From Parachlamydiales bacterium (GTDB taxonomy: Bacteria > Chlamydiota > Chlamydiia > Chlamydiales > JAJFMK01), in contig JAGVKY010000170.1 of the NCBI GenBank assembly GCA_020050175.1, positions 1 through 5,345 of the forward strand: a stretch of 5,345 nucleotides of DNA, written 5' to 3'. Below are positions 4,991 to 5,345 of the stretch, piece by piece (the first letter of the stretch is position 1; each line of letters starts with the position of its first letter). The translations under genes and the position numbers were made by a program. The notes below the pieces were generated by a model. It was not told the origin of the DNA, made no database searches, and saw nothing but the letters and a program-made list of their open reading frames with translations.

Positions 4991-5345
4991 TTAGAAATCT
5001 TTCGGACAAGGAACAGCAATTTCTGGAAGAGGAGATGGTGTGGCAGAAAAAGTAGCCCTGTCCCCATACATGAGTTGCTGTAGTATTTTTTGAACCTGAG
5101 GTTTTTTACCTTTTTTATACCTCAGAAGATAGACTTGATCGAAAATATTATCATCCCAAGAGCCGGGATCATCTCCTCCCAATGCAACAATCAGAGGAGG
5201 GATATGGTTATGCTCCCAGCACAATAAAACGGAGGCATCATCATATTTTGGGTTTGTAAGGATTTCTTTGGTTACCTCAGTAAGTTGATCGGGCGCATAG
5301 TCGGTATTCATGGAAATTTTTAAATAATCTGCCAGAGGTTTACAG
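4991..5345 (-). CDS. Histidine-phosphatase-like protein, 5'-partial
   Basis: The frame ends at TAA 4991-4993 and is open to the right edge, giving 117 visible residues. It begins before the window: residues upstream of the internal Met at 5311 (CKPLADYLKIS) look continuous with the rest. The core VLLCWEHNHIPPLIVALGG resembles the second catalytic-histidine block of the phosphoglycerate-mutase/histidine-phosphatase superfamily, with Glu-His at visible residues 44-45. SWDDNIFDQVYLLRY fits the following strand. The N-terminal RHG motif, which would confirm the family, lies outside. The start of the next gene one base after the stop indicates a shared transcript with the DUF1653 gene. The substrate cannot be told. 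Confidence 0.7.
   Translation of the reverse strand, partial: CKPLADYLKISMNTDYAPDQLTEVTKEILTNPKYDDASVLLCWEHNHIPPLIVALGGDDPGSWDDNIFDQVYLLRYKKGKKPQVQKILQQLMYGDRATFSATPSPLPEIAVPCPKDF

Noticed and set aside
4747..5067. 106-codon version of the DUF1653 gene
   Set aside because: The extra 26 residues are a non-conserved hydrophobic stretch overlapping the upstream gene; the domain begins right after ATG 4989.
1..5345. CRISPR arrays, tRNA or rRNA genes, toxin-antitoxin pairs
   Set aside because: No regular repeats, cloverleaf or rRNA-like segments, and no small gene pairs of that kind were seen on either strand.

Overview
The window is a nest of mobile elements between a conjugation gene and an ordinary gene pair. 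The organism is most likely an alphaproteobacterium with a Ti/RAGE-type conjugative element, possibly an intracellular Rickettsiales/Holosporales-like bacterium. That rests on the TraA type, the moderate-to-low GC content and the density of decayed mobile DNA; no taxonomic marker gene is present.

Layout. (1) 1-1935, minus strand: traA, a MobA/MobL relaxase fused to a RecD-like helicase. It is open from a GTG start to the left edge (645 codons), but the C-terminal half of the helicase appears to be missing. (2) 1954-1983: a strong Shine-Dalgarno and ATG facing away from traA that run into a stop after four codons, probably the stub of a divergent gene. (3) About 2066-3283, plus strand: the 5' part of a group II intron, with RNA domains and a reverse transcriptase cut after its GLISP motif, before the YADD box. 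(4) 3284-4626: a complete IS110-family element of 1343 bp. (5) 4627-4746: non-coding right flank. (6) 4747-5345, minus strand: a DUF1653 protein and the 3' end of a histidine-phosphatase-like gene, one base apart.

Main result. The 338 bases between the left end of the IS110 element and its transposase read as a bridge RNA (seekRNA), and all four guide segments can be matched to DNA in the window. A target-binding loop (3443-3511) matches both flanks of the insertion: 11 of 12 bases on the left and 7 Watson-Crick pairs plus one G.U on the right. A donor-binding loop (3515-3590) matches the right end (10 bases, 11 across the circle junction) and, more weakly, the left end. All four matches converge on the same CT core, at 3282-3283 and 4625-4626, which fixes the ends to the base. 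Joining the ends also assembles a TTGACC-N17-TATCTT promoter, with its start point predicted at the foot of a roughly 113-nt hairpin that opens the RNA.

The transposase and bridge RNA look intact, so the element may still be active. The intron and traA are damaged. Intron homology stops exactly at the IS core, so the locus may be a chimera made by recombination between two IS copies.
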